Part shown: positions 9,397-18,934 of the stretch, one piece after another | How the letters are laid out: every line of letters starts with the position of its first letter | Position numbering within the stretch: the stretch's first letter is position 1 | From: WHSW01 sp963851045 | GTDB taxonomy: Bacteria; Actinomycetota; Thermoleophilia; Solirubrobacterales; 70-9 | DNA: 64,000 nucleotides | Direction of reading: 5' to 3' | NCBI GenBank assembly: GCA_963851045.1 | Contig: CAWKNC010000002.1 | Coordinates: 1,364,001-1,428,000, forward strand | The notes under the pieces: model-generated | Databases searched by the model: none | The model's input: the letters and a program-made list of their open reading frames with translations, nothing else | What the model was told of the DNA's origin: nothing | Translations under genes and position numbers: made by a program

Positions 9397-9765
9397 GTGA
9401 TTTCTCGACTTCGTAGACACACCGCCGTCGTCGTCGCCGCGCCGGTCGCAGCGGCAATCGCCCTTGGCGGCTGCAGCGACGACACGCAGGATCGACTCGA
9501 CCAGGCTGCCGACGACATCAGCGAGCAGGCCGATCAGCTTCGCGAGGACGCGGAGGAACAGATCAACGAGATCGGCGAGAACGCCCCCACGGGCAGCGAG
9601 ATTGCCGATCAGATCGAGCAGATCCGCGACGATGCCGAGCAGCAACTCAACGATCTACGCGAGGACGCCGGGCCAACCGCTGACGAGATCCGACAGCAGG
9701 CCGAGCAGATCCGCGAGGACGCCGAGCAGCGCATCGACGACCTAACCAACGGCGACGGTCAGTAG
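9397..9765 (+). CDS. small coiled-coil lipoprotein
   Basis: A 122-aa protein from GTG 9397. It has a short basic N-terminus and hydrophobic stretch ending in the lipobox LGGC, so it is probably exported and lipid-anchored. The rest is a Glu/Asp/Gln/Arg-rich heptad pattern with repeated QIREDAEQ- and DLREDAG-like units, predicted as an amphipathic helix or coiled coil. No family is recognised. It is the only plus-strand gene inside a minus-strand operon, lying between tsaE (7-bp tail overlap) and tsaB. Confidence 0.75.
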   Translation: MISRLRRHTAVVVAAPVAAAIALGGCSDDTQDRLDQAADDISEQADQLREDAEEQINEIGENAPTGSEIADQIEQIRDDAEQQLNDLREDAGPTADEIRQQAEQIREDAEQRIDDLTNGDGQ

Positions 9766-10181
9766 ACCGTTACCTCGCGGCGGTCACCGCCCGCGTGGTG
9801 GAGCTCCACCCGTGCCGCGATCCTGACGCCGTCCGTGAGCTCGAGCTCGACCGCGTCGGGTGGCCATTCGACGAACGAGATCGAATCCGAGCGCAGGTAG
9901 TCGTCGAGCATCCCGGGCTCCTCGGCTCCAATCGAATCCAACCGGTAGAGATCGAGGTGTGAGATCGGAAGCCGGCCGCGATAGCGACGGCCGAGCGTGA
10001 ATGTCGGGGAGGTCACCGGCCCCTCCACGCCGAGGGCGCGGCAGGCGCCGCGGACAAAGGTCGTCTTGCCGGCTCCGAGATCGCCGCTCACGAGAACGAC
10101 ATCACCCGCGCCAAGCCCCCCCGCGAGCCTCGCCCCCACCGCCTCCGTCGCGGCCGGTCCGTCGCTGTGTTCGCCGCTCAA
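9759..10181 (-). CDS. tsaE: tRNA threonylcarbamoyladenosine biosynthesis ATPase TsaE
   Basis: A 140-aa P-loop ATPase needed for turnover of the TsaB-TsaD complex. Walker A GDLGAGKTT is at residues 33-41, followed by PTFTLGRRY and HLDLYRL, both typical of TsaE. The ATG overlaps the stop of the upstream uracil-DNA glycosylase by 4 nt. Its 3' end overlaps the convergent lipoprotein gene by 7 bp, which separates it from tsaB, its functional partner. Confidence 0.95.
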   Translation of the reverse strand: MSGEHSDGPAATEAVGARLAGGLGAGDVVLVSGDLGAGKTTFVRGACRALGVEGPVTSPTFTLGRRYRGRLPISHLDLYRLDSIGAEEPGMLDDYLRSDSISFVEWPPDAVELELTDGVRIAARVELHHAGGDRREVTVY

Positions 10182-10852
10182 GCGAACAGGTCGAGCTGCG
10201 AGCTCGGGTCCGGCGGAGGGGCATCGGCGTCCGGCTCGTCCTCAGCCGCGGCGGCCGTTTCGAGTTCGGGCAGAGGCTCGGCGAGCAGGGCCGGAAGTTT
10301 TGCGAAGTCCGCACGCAGGGTCTCGACCAGCGAGGGCGTGCGCAGCGCTGCCGCCGGGTGAAGCAGCGGAAAGACGAACACGGTGCGGCCCCCAAGGGCG
10401 TGGACCTGCGGAACACCGTGCACGCGGGTGATTCCCGTCTGGCTGCCGGTGATCTTCTTCGTCGCAAAGTTTCCGAGCGTCGCGATCACGCGCGGCTCGA
10501 TGAGCGAGATCTGACGCTCGAGATAGGGCCAGCACGCCTCGATCTCCTCGGGCTGGGGGTCGCGGTTGGCTGGCGGCCGGCTCTTGAGGATGTTCGCGAT
10601 GAAGGAGTCCTCGCGCTTCATCTCGATCTCCTCGAGCAGCTTGTTGAGAAGCTGCCCGGCTCTACCGACGAACGGGATCCCCTGGCGATCCTCCTCGGCC
10701 CCGGGCGCCTCCCCGATGAACATCAGATCGGCGTCCGCGTTCCCGGAGCCGAAAACTGCCTTCGTGCGCTCTACGTACAGCGGACACCGCGTGCACTCCG
10801 AGACCTCACGGTAGAGCTCGATAAGGGCCTCGCGGCGCTCCTCAGGCGTCAT
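10178..10852 (-). CDS. type 4 uracil-DNA glycosylase, one Fe-S ligand replaced
   Basis: A 224-aa family 4 UDG that removes uracil from DNA. Motif 1, GEAPGAEEDRQGIPFVGRAG, and the HPAA segment near the C-terminus are intact. Family 4 enzymes bind a 4Fe-4S cluster through four cysteines. Here Cys20, Cys23 and Cys107 are present, but the third position, normally Cys in the KCRPP motif, is Ser91 (KSRPPANRDP). An Ala/Pro/Asp-rich C-terminal tail follows the domain. ATG 10852 overlaps the FmdB-like gene stop as ATGA, so the longer open frame upstream is rejected. Confidence 0.92.
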   Translation of the reverse strand: MTPEERREALIELYREVSECTRCPLYVERTKAVFGSGNADADLMFIGEAPGAEEDRQGIPFVGRAGQLLNKLLEEIEMKREDSFIANILKSRPPANRDPQPEEIEACWPYLERQISLIEPRVIATLGNFATKKITGSQTGITRVHGVPQVHALGGRTVFVFPLLHPAAALRTPSLVETLRADFAKLPALLAEPLPELETAAAAEDEPDADAPPPDPSSQLDLFA

Positions 10853-11121
10853 TTCTTGTCCCTTGCCCGGGCAGCTCGCGCGGCCTGGCGGCGCTGCTTG
10901 AAATCGGCCTTGGTCTTGGCGCGCAGCTGAGCGTTTCGCGCCTCTTGGCGCTTGGCCGAGCCGGGTGAGTGCACCAGGCCGAATGGCGCGGCCTGCGCCG
11001 AGAGCACGCGCTCCGCGCCCGGCGCCTCGCAGAGGCGGCATTGTTCCGTCGCCGTGTCGACATCGACAAGCGCCTCGAAGCGCTCCCCGCAGGAGCCGCA
11101 GCGAAACTCGTAGATCGGCAC
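10849..11121 (-). CDS. FmdB-family zinc-ribbon protein
   Basis: A 90-aa protein starting at GTG 11121 (VPIYEFRCGSCG). Two CxxC pairs (RCGSC and QCRLC) form the putative zinc ribbon of the FmdB/CxxC_CXXC_SSSS family, of unknown or regulatory function. The C-terminal half is very rich in Lys, Arg and Ala. It is the first gene of the unit that continues into the uracil-DNA glycosylase with a 4-nt overlap. The divergent pantothenate operon starts about 90 nt away. Confidence 0.85.
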   Translation of the reverse strand: MPIYEFRCGSCGERFEALVDVDTATEQCRLCEAPGAERVLSAQAAPFGLVHSPGSAKRQEARNAQLRAKTKADFKQRRQAARAARARDKK

Positions 11122-11211
11122 GGCCCGATCGTAACCCGGCCCACGAGCCGCCCGGCTGAACATCCCCGCTGCGTCGGTAAGATTTAGGCACGCCGCGACC
11201 CGAGATCGGGC

Positions 11212-12015
11212 GTGGACGCTCTTCTCATGCCGGAACTGGAACGGGCCCACCCGACCAGCGCGGAAGCGCCGACCTCCACCACGTTGGCGGTCGTCGGCTA
11301 CGGCCGAGTCGGCGGCTCGATCGCCGCTGCGGCCCGCCGCGCCGACCTCGAGGTCCTCACGGCAGGTCGCGACGACGCCGCTGCAATCTGCGCACAGGCG
11401 GATGCGGCTTTGCTCTGCGTCCCCGACACCGAGATCGAGCGCGCCGCCGCCGCCCTGGTCCCGGCGGTTGGGCGCCTGCGTCTCGTCGGCCACACGAGCG
11501 GTGCGACCGACCTGGCCGCCCTCGCCGACGTCGCGACTGCGGGGGCCGCTGTTTTCTCGCTTCATCCCCTCCAAACGATCCCCGACGCCGCCACCGATTT
11601 CACGGGCTGTCCATGCGCGATCGCCGGCTCGGACGGTGTCGCACTCGCCTACGCGCGAGAGCTCGCTGACCAGCTCGGGATGGTCGCGTTCGAGGTGAAC
11701 GACGCTGACCGCGCCACCTATCACGCAGCCGCAGCGATCGCCTCGAACTTCCTCATCGCCCTCGAGGAATCCGCTGCGGAGCTCCTCGGTCAGATCACTC
11801 CCGAGGCCCGCGAGCTGCTCGCTCCGCTGGTGCTTCGGTCAGCGGCGAACTGGTCCGAGCGCGGCGCCGAGGCACTCACCGGTCCGATCGCACGCGGCGA
11901 CGCGGCCACCGTCGAGCGCCATCTCGATGCACTGCGCGAGCGTGCCCCCGAGCTCGTGCCTCTCTATGAGGTCCTTGCCGAGCGCACACGCAGGATCGCG
12001 AAGGAGCGGTCGTGA
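11212..12015 (+). CDS. Rossmann-like DUF2520 protein, possible ketopantoate reductase
   Basis: A 267-aa protein with an NAD(P)-binding N-terminus (VVGYGRVGGSIA) and a C-terminal helical DUF2520 domain (HAAAAIASNFLIALEESA), overall like ProC/PanE-type 6-phosphogluconate-DH-fold dehydrogenases. It is translationally coupled (GTGA) to panC, and no other panE-like gene is in the window. A role as ketopantoate reductase is plausible but inferred only from context. The start may be GTG 11212 or ATG 11227; a TAAGAT -10-like element lies near 11177. Confidence 0.88.
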   Translation: MDALLMPELERAHPTSAEAPTSTTLAVVGYGRVGGSIAAAARRADLEVLTAGRDDAAAICAQADAALLCVPDTEIERAAAALVPAVGRLRLVGHTSGATDLAALADVATAGAAVFSLHPLQTIPDAATDFTGCPCAIAGSDGVALAYARELADQLGMVAFEVNDADRATYHAAAAIASNFLIALEESAAELLGQITPEARELLAPLVLRSAANWSERGAEALTGPIARGDAATVERHLDALRERAPELVPLYEVLAERTRRIAKERS

Positions 12016-12917
12016 ACGTCATCCGGACCAAGAAAGAGCTTCGCGCGGCGCTCACCCCCTCCCGTCGCTCCGGAAAGACGATCGGCCTCGTGCCCACGAT
12101 GGGAGCGCTGCACGACGGCCATCTCGCCCTGCTGGCGGCGGCGCGCGAGCGTTGCGACGTCGTCGTCATGAGCCTGTTCGTCAACCCCGCTCAGTTTCGC
12201 CCCGGCGAGGACCTGGCCGCCTACCCACGCGACGAACAGCGAGACCTGGCACTTGCCGCCGAGGCCGGCGTCGACCTCGTCTTCGCCCCAGAGGTCGATG
12301 AGGTCTACCCGCCGGGATTCGTCACCACCGTTGCGGTTTCCGGCGAGCTCGTCGAGGTGCTCGACGGCGACCCCTCACGTCGCGGACCCGAGCATTTTCA
12401 CGGCGTGACGACGGTGGTGGCAAAGCTCTTCAACTGCGTCGAACCCGACATTGCCTACTTCGGGCAAAAGGATGCTCAACAGGCCGTGGTTGTGCGGCGC
12501 ATGGTCGCCGACCTGGACTTCTCGGTTGAGATCGTGGTCGTGCCGACCGTCCGCGAGCCGGACGGGCTTGCGAAGAGCTCACGCAACGCCTACCTCGAGG
12601 GCGATGACCGGACGCGCGCCGCGGCGCTCAACCGCGCCCTGCGTGCCGCGCAGGCCGCGGTCTGCGGCGGTGAGCGCGACGTCGCCCGGGCCCTTGAACC
12701 AGCGCGGGCTGAGCTCGCCGCTGCCGACATCGAAGCCGAGTACCTCGAGGCGCGCGACCCCGAGCAACTCGGCCCGGTGGAAACCTTTGACGGCGACCCC
12801 GTGCTTATCGCCGTCGCCGCGCGGGTAGGCCCCGCTCGACTGATCGACAACGTGGTGATCGAACCAAGAGCCGGCAGCGGTGGATCCGCGCTGGACTCCA
12901 AGGAGGAATCGACATGA
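12012..12917 (+). CDS. panC: pantothenate synthetase
   Basis: A 301-aa ATP-dependent ligase joining pantoate and beta-alanine. It shows the nucleotidyltransferase motifs PTMGALHDGHL and KSSRNAYL and the FGQKDAQQ segment. The GTG start overlaps the upstream DUF2520 stop, and the stop overlaps the panB ATG, giving a three-gene pantothenate operon. Confidence 0.97.
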   Translation: MNVIRTKKELRAALTPSRRSGKTIGLVPTMGALHDGHLALLAAARERCDVVVMSLFVNPAQFRPGEDLAAYPRDEQRDLALAAEAGVDLVFAPEVDEVYPPGFVTTVAVSGELVEVLDGDPSRRGPEHFHGVTTVVAKLFNCVEPDIAYFGQKDAQQAVVVRRMVADLDFSVEIVVVPTVREPDGLAKSSRNAYLEGDDRTRAAALNRALRAAQAAVCGGERDVARALEPARAELAAADIEAEYLEARDPEQLGPVETFDGDPVLIAVAARVGPARLIDNVVIEPRAGSGGSALDSKEEST

Positions 12918-13909
12918 GCGTTCACAACCAGCAGCCCGCCGCGCCGAGCGATCGCGTGCCGGTGACGCTGCCTCATATCGCGGAGATGAAACTCAACGCC
13001 GAACCGATCGTGATGGTCACGGCGTACGACCACCCATCGGCACAGATCGTTGAGGCGGCGGGCGTCGACATGGTCCTCGTCGGCGACTCCGCCGCGATGA
13101 CCGTGCTCGGCTACGACTCAACCGTCCCGGTCGGTCTCGACGAGATGGTGATGCTGGCCTCGGCCGTGCGCCGTGGCCTGCGCACGCCGCTGCTTGTCGG
13201 CGATCTGCCGTTCGGCTCCTACGAGCGCTCGAACGAGCAGGCGGTCGAGAGCGCCATGCGCTTCGTCAAGGAGGCCGGCTGCGACGCGGTCAAACTCGAG
13301 CGGGGCGGCAGCTCCGTCGACCGCGCCCGTGCGATCGTCCGCGCCGGCATCCCGGTGATGGGGCATGTCGGCCTCACGCCGCAAACCGCGACGGCACTTG
13401 GCGGCTTCAAGGCCCAGGGCAAGACAGCCGGTCGCGCGTCGACGATTGCGGAAGAGGCCCTTGCCCTGCAGGCGGCCGGCTGCTTCTCAATCGTCTTCGA
13501 GGCCGTGCCCGCGGGAGTCACAGAGGCCCTGATGTCGCGGATGACAATCCCGGTGATCGGCATCGGTGCCGGAGGTGGGACGGACGGGCAGGTGCTCGTC
13601 TTTCACGATCTCCTCGGGATCTTCGGAGGTCACTCGCCAAAGTTCGTGAAGCGCTACGCCGAGGTTCGCGAACAGATGGTCGCCGGGATCAGCGCCTACG
13701 CGCGGGAGGTCCGCGAGCGAGCCTTCCCGGGTCCCGAGCACGGCTACGCGATCGACGAGCGCGAGCTCGAGGCGTTCACGAACTATCTCGAGCAGGACAG
13801 CGCTGTCCGGCTCGGAGACCTTCGGCGGCGACTGGTCGGCAACCGAGATCTGAAAAAACTCCTGCTCAGCCGCGTAACCGTGGCTGTGGGCCGGGGTAAT
13901 TCCGCGTGA
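12914..13909 (+). CDS. panB: 3-methyl-2-oxobutanoate hydroxymethyltransferase
   Basis: A 331-aa ketopantoate hydroxymethyltransferase, the first committed step to pantothenate. Conserved VTAYDHPSA, VGDSAAMTVLGYDST, MGHVGLTPQ and IGIGAGGGTDGQVLVFHDLLG-like segments are present. It has a C-terminal extension of about 50 residues beyond the usual 265-280 aa core (charged, ending VAVGRGNSA). The ATG overlaps the panC stop. Confidence 0.97.
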   Translation: MSVHNQQPAAPSDRVPVTLPHIAEMKLNAEPIVMVTAYDHPSAQIVEAAGVDMVLVGDSAAMTVLGYDSTVPVGLDEMVMLASAVRRGLRTPLLVGDLPFGSYERSNEQAVESAMRFVKEAGCDAVKLERGGSSVDRARAIVRAGIPVMGHVGLTPQTATALGGFKAQGKTAGRASTIAEEALALQAAGCFSIVFEAVPAGVTEALMSRMTIPVIGIGAGGGTDGQVLVFHDLLGIFGGHSPKFVKRYAEVREQMVAGISAYAREVRERAFPGPEHGYAIDERELEAFTNYLEQDSAVRLGDLRRRLVGNRDLKKLLLSRVTVAVGRGNSA

Positions 13910-13963
13910 CGATCCGCACTTATAGGGGTGCGGCAGGCTTCGCAGAAAGGCGAGGTGGCGGAA

Positions 13964-14194
13964 ATGGAGATGGTCAAGAAGTTCGAGCCGCTGGCTCTGT
14001 TGCTCATGGTCATCGCGGCCCTCAACCTGGCGATCGTGTCGCTGTTCGGCACCAACGTCATCACTGAGGTGTTTGGCACGGGCACGGTCACCGACGTCAT
14101 CTACGTGCTGTTCGGCGTCTCCGCCCTGGTCTGGATCCCGCGCCTGATGGAAAGCTTCCATCTCGGTCGCGGCCCGGCACCACACGGCGTCTGA
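13964..14194 (+). CDS. DUF378-family small membrane protein
   Basis: A 76-aa protein with two hydrophobic segments (LALLLMVIAALNLAIVSLF and VIYVLFGVSALVWI), matching the DUF378 pattern of two-helix membrane proteins of unknown function. ATG 13964 is preferred because the purine-rich AAAGGCGAGG ends about 9 nt upstream; GTG 13955 is also in frame. It follows panB on the same strand after a weak hairpin (13914-13933), so it may be separately transcribed. Confidence 0.8.
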   Translation: MEMVKKFEPLALLLMVIAALNLAIVSLFGTNVITEVFGTGTVTDVIYVLFGVSALVWIPRLMESFHLGRGPAPHGV

Positions 14195-14228
14195 CGCATC
14201 ACGCGTAGGCAGGGCAAGGGGTTGTTAA

Positions 14229-14258
14229 AGCGGGCCGGGCCTTCGGGCTCGGCCCGCT
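14229..14258. terminator. bidirectional hairpin terminator between convergent genes
   Basis: Twelve-bp stem AGCGGGCCGGGC / GCTCGGCCCGCT with a 6-nt CTTCGG loop and one wobble pair. It lies between the DUF378 stop and the stop of the convergent lipoprotein gene. On the minus strand it is followed by CTTTAAC, a short T run, so it is best formed for the lipoprotein transcript. Confidence 0.7.
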
Positions 14259-14263
14259 CTACG

Positions 14264-14776
14264 TCAGGGGCCGGCAGGGATGTCCGCGACGAGGGCGTCG
14301 ACCTTGTAGCGCCCGTCCACCTCGACCACATCCACCTCGACCTTGGCACCGTCGTAGGGCCCACCGTCGGGGATCACGGTCAAGTGCGTTGCGCTGTTAT
14401 CCGCCTTCGAATCGAGCACCACCTTGCGAGCCAGCGGCTGGCTCTCCCGTGCCGCGATGCAGTTTTCCTTGCCTCCGTAGGCGCTGTCGAGAAAGTTCTC
14501 GGTGACGAAGCTGCCGCACGCCTCCTCGATGGTCGCGTGGGTGGTCAGCACGCCGGCGACCGCGAGGATCGGGCCGAGTGCACCCTCACCCGAGTCGGGC
14601 TCGCCGCCACCAGTTGCCGCCTCATCGTCATCTGGGATCGTGGTGTCGGGTGTGGTCGTCGCCTCTGTGGAGGTCGTCGGCGCAGGCACCGAGACGGTCG
14701 TGGGGTCGTCCGCGTCGCCACAACCAGCGGCGAGGGCCACCAGGGCGACGGCAATACACACGGCGATAGGTCGCAT
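14264..14776 (-). CDS. lipoprotein of unknown function
   Basis: A 170-aa exported protein. The signal peptide MRPIAVCIAVALVALAAGC ends in a lipobox Cys. A Thr/Pro/Asp-rich linker (about residues 20-70) leads to a small C-terminal domain with two Cys residues. ATG 14776 is chosen because GGAGGAGG lies just upstream. The 3' end faces a strong hairpin. The upstream acyltransferase frame runs 232 nt into this gene, which is probably due to an indel there rather than a real overlap. No family is recognised. Confidence 0.8.
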   Translation of the reverse strand: MRPIAVCIAVALVALAAGCGDADDPTTVSVPAPTTSTEATTTPDTTIPDDDEAATGGGEPDSGEGALGPILAVAGVLTTHATIEEACGSFVTENFLDSAYGGKENCIAARESQPLARKVVLDSKADNSATHLTVIPDGGPYDGAKVEVDVVEVDGRYKVDALVADIPAGP

Positions 14777-15387
14777 CCGCCTCCTCCTATCCACTCTCGC
14801 TCGGACTTGAACTCGATTTCCTTGATCACCTTCGCGGGTGCCCCCGCCGCAACGCTACCGGCCGGGATGTCCCGGGTGACCACCGAGTTCGCGCCGATCA
14901 CGGCTCGATCGCCGATCTCAACCCCCCCGGTAACCGCGCAGTTGACGCCAAACCACACGTTGGAACCGATCGTCACCGCCCGCCCAGGCTCGAATCCCTG
15001 GCGCGTGACCGGGGTGTCCGGGTCATCGTGGCGATGCGCGGCGTCGCCGATGAAGCAGCCATTGGCGAACATCACGTGATCGCCAATCTCGATCTGCGAC
15101 GAGGCGGCAAGCATCGTGCCTCGGTTGAGGAAGCATTCCTTGCCGATCTCGATCCGCGCCTCGGGTCCGAGCGTCAGCCAGCAACCTGGCTCCAGAAGCG
15201 TGTTCTCTCCGATCACGAGGCGGCCGGAGTCGAGTGCCTCGAGCACCTCGCCTTCGATCGGATAGCGGATGAACGCTCCGGCTGCGGCCATGTGACGGTT
15301 GATCCGCCAGCGCCGGCGCAGGCGGCGATTGCGCTCATACCAGCGTCGCTTGATCCACCAGATCCGCCAGGCGGCGAGGTCTGCCAT
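14545..15387 (-). CDS. hexapeptide-repeat acyltransferase with doubtful C-terminus
   Basis: Left-handed beta-helix O-acyltransferase of the maltose/galactoside acetyltransferase type. Hexapeptide repeats run from about residue 45 to 190 (IGENTLLEPGCWLTLG..., IGSNVWFGVNCAVTGGVEIG, GAPAKVIKEIEF). The first 35 residues are basic and Trp-rich. Start ATG 15387 (MADLAAW). Normal homology ends near residue 200. The open frame then continues for about 80 Arg/Pro-rich residues that are just lipoprotein DNA read in another frame. A one-base shift would give a TAG at 14789-14787, directly before the lipoprotein ribosome site, and that is probably the true end. Confidence 0.82.
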   Translation of the reverse strand: MADLAAWRIWWIKRRWYERNRRLRRRWRINRHMAAAGAFIRYPIEGEVLEALDSGRLVIGENTLLEPGCWLTLGPEARIEIGKECFLNRGTMLAASSQIEIGDHVMFANGCFIGDAAHRHDDPDTPVTRQGFEPGRAVTIGSNVWFGVNCAVTGGVEIGDRAVIGANSVVTRDIPAGSVAAGAPAKVIKEIEFKSEREWIGGGGCDLSPCVLPSPWWPSPLVVATRTTPRPSRCLRRRPPQRRRPHPTPRSQMTMRRQLVAASPTRVRVHSARSSRSPAC

Positions 15388-15448
15388 GCGCGCCACCTTG
15401 GCAGATCGCGCGCAAGTCCTTTCCCGCGACGCGGGAGAAACGGCGCGC

Positions 15449-15961
15449 ATGCCGAACATTTGGGAGACGATGACAACTATGGACGACGGTCCCCAGACTT
15501 CGGCGGAGCTCGCGGGCTACGCCGGTCGCGTCGCGCAGGAGGCTGCCGACCGCGCGGAAGCGAAGCTTCAGCGCGAGGTCGCACGCCTGCGACACGAGTC
15601 CCTGCGCTGGCTTGCGGCACAGTCGCGCGAGCTCGTCACGCTCGCGCGCACGGCCGTTGACGCCGAGGCCAAGCGCGACGCACGCGTCAACCTGAAAGCA
15701 GTCGAGCTCGATCAGGGACTCGAGGCGATGCAGCAGGCCGCCGAGGAGATGCACCAGGCGGTGAAGCAGCTGGGCGCGGAGTTCGCCGGCCGGCTCGAGG
15801 AACAGCGCGCCCGCATGGCAGAGCTCGAGCGGACCGTCCGCGAGCTTGGCGCCAAGCTCGAACAGACACGAAGCCCACGGCCGCTCAGCATCCCACGTCA
15901 CGGCACGCGCCGCGACGCCTCGGTGCTCGACCTCAAGCCGGACGAGCCGAAGACCGGCTAG
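15449..15961 (+). CDS. coiled-coil protein of unknown function
   Basis: A 170-aa, Ala/Glu/Gln/Arg-rich protein. Residues about 30-135 show continuous heptad-like spacing (AEMHQAVKQL, ELERTVRELGAKLEQ), predicted to be a long cytoplasmic coiled coil. There is no signal peptide or membrane segment. Start ATG 15449 (MPNIWET) with GGGAGAA about 10 nt upstream. It is divergent from the acyltransferase and convergent with uvrA. No function is assigned. Confidence 0.72.
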   Translation: MPNIWETMTTMDDGPQTSAELAGYAGRVAQEAADRAEAKLQREVARLRHESLRWLAAQSRELVTLARTAVDAEAKRDARVNLKAVELDQGLEAMQQAAEEMHQAVKQLGAEFAGRLEEQRARMAELERTVRELGAKLEQTRSPRPLSIPRHGTRRDASVLDLKPDEPKTG

Positions 15962-15971
15962 GCCCGAGCCG

Positions 15972-18854
<2,883 letters not shown>

Positions 18855-18875
18855 CAGCCCCTGATTGTACGAGGG

Positions 18876-18889
18876 CGAACGGATGTTCC
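18876..18889 (-). promoter_or_regulatory. LexA/SOS box upstream of uvrA
   Basis: CGAACGGATGTTCC matches the Gram-positive/actinobacterial SOS box core GAAC-N4-GTTC exactly in both half-sites. It lies 22 nt upstream of the uvrA ATG, where a repressor would block the promoter. Confidence 0.65.
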
Positions 18890-18934
18890 CATTCGGCCAC
18901 CGCGCCGGCTGGGCCTGGTGCCGGGGGTCGAGGC

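Noticed and set aside
9379..9645. N-terminal extension of tsaB
   Set aside because: It is the antisense of the lipoprotein gene; TsaB homology begins at 9378.
13914..13933. Hairpin CCGCAC / GTGCGG between panB and the DUF378 gene as a terminator
   Set aside because: Only a 6-bp stem and no T tract; too weak to list as a terminator.
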